Shown in pieces: positions 1 to 3,000 of a stretch of DNA of 5,291 nucleotides (its first letter is position 1; every line of letters begins with the position of its first letter). The notes beneath the pieces were generated by a model. The model was not told the DNA's origin. It searched no databases and saw only the letters and a list, made by a program, of their open reading frames with translations. The translations under genes and the position numbers were made by a program. Origin of the DNA: an uncultured Clostridia bacterium (GTDB lineage Bacteria; Bacillota; Clostridia; Oscillospirales; Acutalibacteraceae). Location of the stretch: NCBI GenBank assembly GCA_946187095.1, contig CAMHPW010000099.1:1-5291 (forward strand). Reading direction: 5' to 3'.

Positions 1-46
1 CTTCTGCCATTACTCCGTATTTTGTTCGTACAGCATTATAAATGTT
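1..46 (-). other. Possible continuation of the gene in the +1 frame after the stop
   Basis: Read one base forward from the main frame, this stretch encodes NIYNAVRTKYGVMAE and has no stop up to the window edge. NIYN fits the missing last SpaA strand (compare TIKN at the end of the preceding SpaA domain). The likely slip site is the GGAAAGG around 53-47 (minus strand), where removing one base joins the two frames. This is an inference from fold logic over a short stretch. Confidence 0.4.
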
Positions 47-3000
47 CCTTTCCGACAGTGTTATCGCCGATGGAGAAGTAAACTCTTCTGTTTGTTCCTG
101 TATTAGAGTCTATGGCGGAATAGTCATCCGGTGCATTGATTTCTTTGAAGTAATAGTCGCCTGCCGGAAGTCCTTTCAACACCAGTTTACCGTAATGATC
201 GGTATCACCGTCATCATTGCCCGTAATAAGGTAATTAGTACCCGTGTTGACTGTACCGCTGCCGTAGGTGTACTCACCATCAGCCAATGAAAATGCTCCG
301 GCAAGAGTGTCATTTGCATCATCATTATCGCCGTCGTTTACATACAGCAGGAACTGTGCATTGCCAAGCAACGAACCGATATCTGTGTCACCAACTTTTT
401 CTTTAGCGGTCTTTGTCAAGGTGATTTTATTGGTAGGAGTATCACTTTTCTTATTTTTAATTGTCTTAGAAACAGCCGTACTTTCATTTCCTGTAACGGT
501 AAACGGATGTGTTGGGATTTCGTCAGGCTCATAGCCATTTGGTGCTTTGCTTTCTACCCAGTAATATGAACCTGTTTTAACCACTTTAACGGTTTTAACA
601 CCTGCACTCTGACCAATATCCTCTATCGTATGATCAAGATATCGCCAGTCAACTTCGGTGCCTTCGTTATTCAGTTTAAGCCACTTGATGTAATCCTGTG
701 TACCATTTGCTCCTGTAACAATCGTAGCAAGATGAATCTCGTTTTCTTCCTGAAGCACTGCATCATCTTCCTCTTCTTCCGGCTCACGCTCGTTGATGAG
801 TTCAAGATAATACTGGTGGTCGTTAAGATTGGAAGCAGCTGCCGGCGTATCTCCGCTGTTCCAGTAATCGCTCACTGATGAAGGTGTTGTATTGTTTTCC
901 TTGTCGATAATCGTTGTGGAATCCACAAACTTATACAAACCATTCGGTGCAATCTTTGTTACAACGGAACTGCGGTCATTGACGCTTGTACCTGTGCCTT
1001 TGCCTTTGCCTACACCGTTAGTAATTTTGAAATATTTCGCCTCATTCGGAATCGTCATTCTGTAAACCGTACCGCCTGTGGCATTAGCGACAGGATTATT
1101 ATTTTCATCTTTTTTGGTATAAATCTGAGCAAGATTATCCATCACATAGCCGTTAGCCGTTCCGACAACGGATGTTCCTGCTTCATCGGAATAGAAGATA
1201 ATATGCACATCGTCCAAAGGTGTATGAATGCCTGCCAATCCTGTCGTTGTCAGATTCTTGGGACCGTTGTCAACGAAGAAAATATACTTTCCGTTGGTAT
1301 TGGTAGAGTTGAAATCTACTGTCGGAGAAGATGTTTTTGCTTCGTCTGACTGTGCCTTTGTCAGCTTATATGTCTGTGCTTTCGGAACGGTTGATCCATA
1401 CTGTACGGTATTGGAATCAAGCTTATAATTGCCTGCGGATGTATACGGCTTTGCCTCCGTCATTTTAGCCGTTCCGTAAGCCAAACCGTCATTGAACATG
1501 ACATACGGATAGGATTTAGCGGTATTGCCCGTTATAGTCGGGGGCTGGAACACATATACTGTGTTTCCGCTGTTGTCGGTATAGCTGTAGGACGGTGCAA
1601 CGCCCGGCCATGGTGAGAACTCTCCTGCTGTATCGCCGAAGTAGTAAGCACGGATACCACTGCCCATTGTGCTGTTAACATCTGTGAAATAGATATAGTC
1701 GATATCGGTCTTTTTCTGAGCGGTCTGAATTTCTGCACTGCCCCTGTCGGGATGGGTTGCCGTAACTATTTTATCACTTTCGGGCTTTGTTACGGTCAAT
1801 GTAATGCCGCCTGTCTTGCCGTCCGAATCGGTCAGTGCAACGATACTGCCGACCAAAGTGTTACCGTCAAATATCTTTGCATACTTCGCATTTTTGGGTA
1901 AGCGTATAAGGTAGGGGGTTGCGGTTGTTCCGTTACCGTATGCCGTGTACTTTGTTCCATCAATGTTCGGATAACTGGCAGGAGTTGTATCCGGATTCAG
2001 TTTAATGCCGTAATTGTTCTGGCTTGTACCGGTAACATTTGTATTGATAGGTGTAGTGCCGTTATCGCTGTAGAACAGTATATGCGGATCTGTCAGATAG
2101 TGTTTTGTTGTACCATTGTCATCGTACTCATCAACGACCTTTACAAAGTTGTTTGTCGTGTTGCCTGTGCCGTTGGTGTCATACATATTTGACGTTGTAC
2201 CAATATAGCCGTATCTGTCCTCCGGCTGGAATTGGGTGGAGTATGTAACAGTAGTTGAATAACTATCCCAACTACCTGAAAGAGTGAAACTTCCATTGCC
2301 AACTCCAAAAAAGTCATACGTTTGTAAACCACTATTTTTTGTAAGATATATTTTATAAACAAAGCCCTTACCATTATTCGCATTAGATCCAAGTGGTATT
2401 TTGCCTGTATCCCACTGCAAATCTGTGTTATCTACTCCTCTGAATTGAACATGGGTATAAGTTCCAGAAAGTCCATCTAGTTTTGTTTTGGTAAAAGTTT
2501 TTTTGACATACTTGTCATACGAATTACCAGGATTGATATATGCATCTCCACCTCCAGCTTCAAATCCATAACCATTATTATAATCCGGTGCTCCAGCATT
2601 ATCATCAGAACTGGTATAGAATTTTGCATAAACTTTACTATCATATAGTTTATCATTATCAGAATCTTTCTGAACATAAATAACCATATCTCCCGAAGAT
2701 GTTGGTTTGAATATTTTATTCTTTTGAAGTGTCAAATCTTCTGTCTTTATAACTGTTGTATCACTTGAATTATCTGCGTTATTAAACTGTACGTTGGTAT
2801 ACGAACCAACTTCGCTTTCAAGCAAGTAATAGGTATTACCACCATCACTGGTATGCATTGCAGTCCCCGGGTAAGTCGTACTTTCGCTCCCCCACATATG
2901 TGCATTAACTTTAGTCCACCCAAGATTACTATTATCAAACCATAGTACTCCATTTCCTGATGTTCCCCCCTCCTGCCAAGTGTAAGTAATGGTGTTGGAG

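Noticed and set aside
10..50. The -1 frame as the continuation after the stop
   Set aside because: It gives GTFIMLYEQNTE and then a stop at 12-10. It does not supply a strand ending in Asn at the expected place and ends within the window, so the +1 frame is the better candidate.
36..431. LPXTG-type sorting signal, dockerin or C-terminal membrane anchor
   Set aside because: I looked for one and found none: there is no LPxTG, no hydrophobic tail and no paired dockerin repeats before the stop. Any anchor would have to lie beyond the left edge.
2497..2504. Run of seven A (minus strand) followed by C as a possible -1 frameshift slippery site
   Set aside because: The frame reads GTC AAA AAA ACT, so the A AAA AAC heptamer is out of phase, and the main frame continues with sensible domain sequence on both sides.
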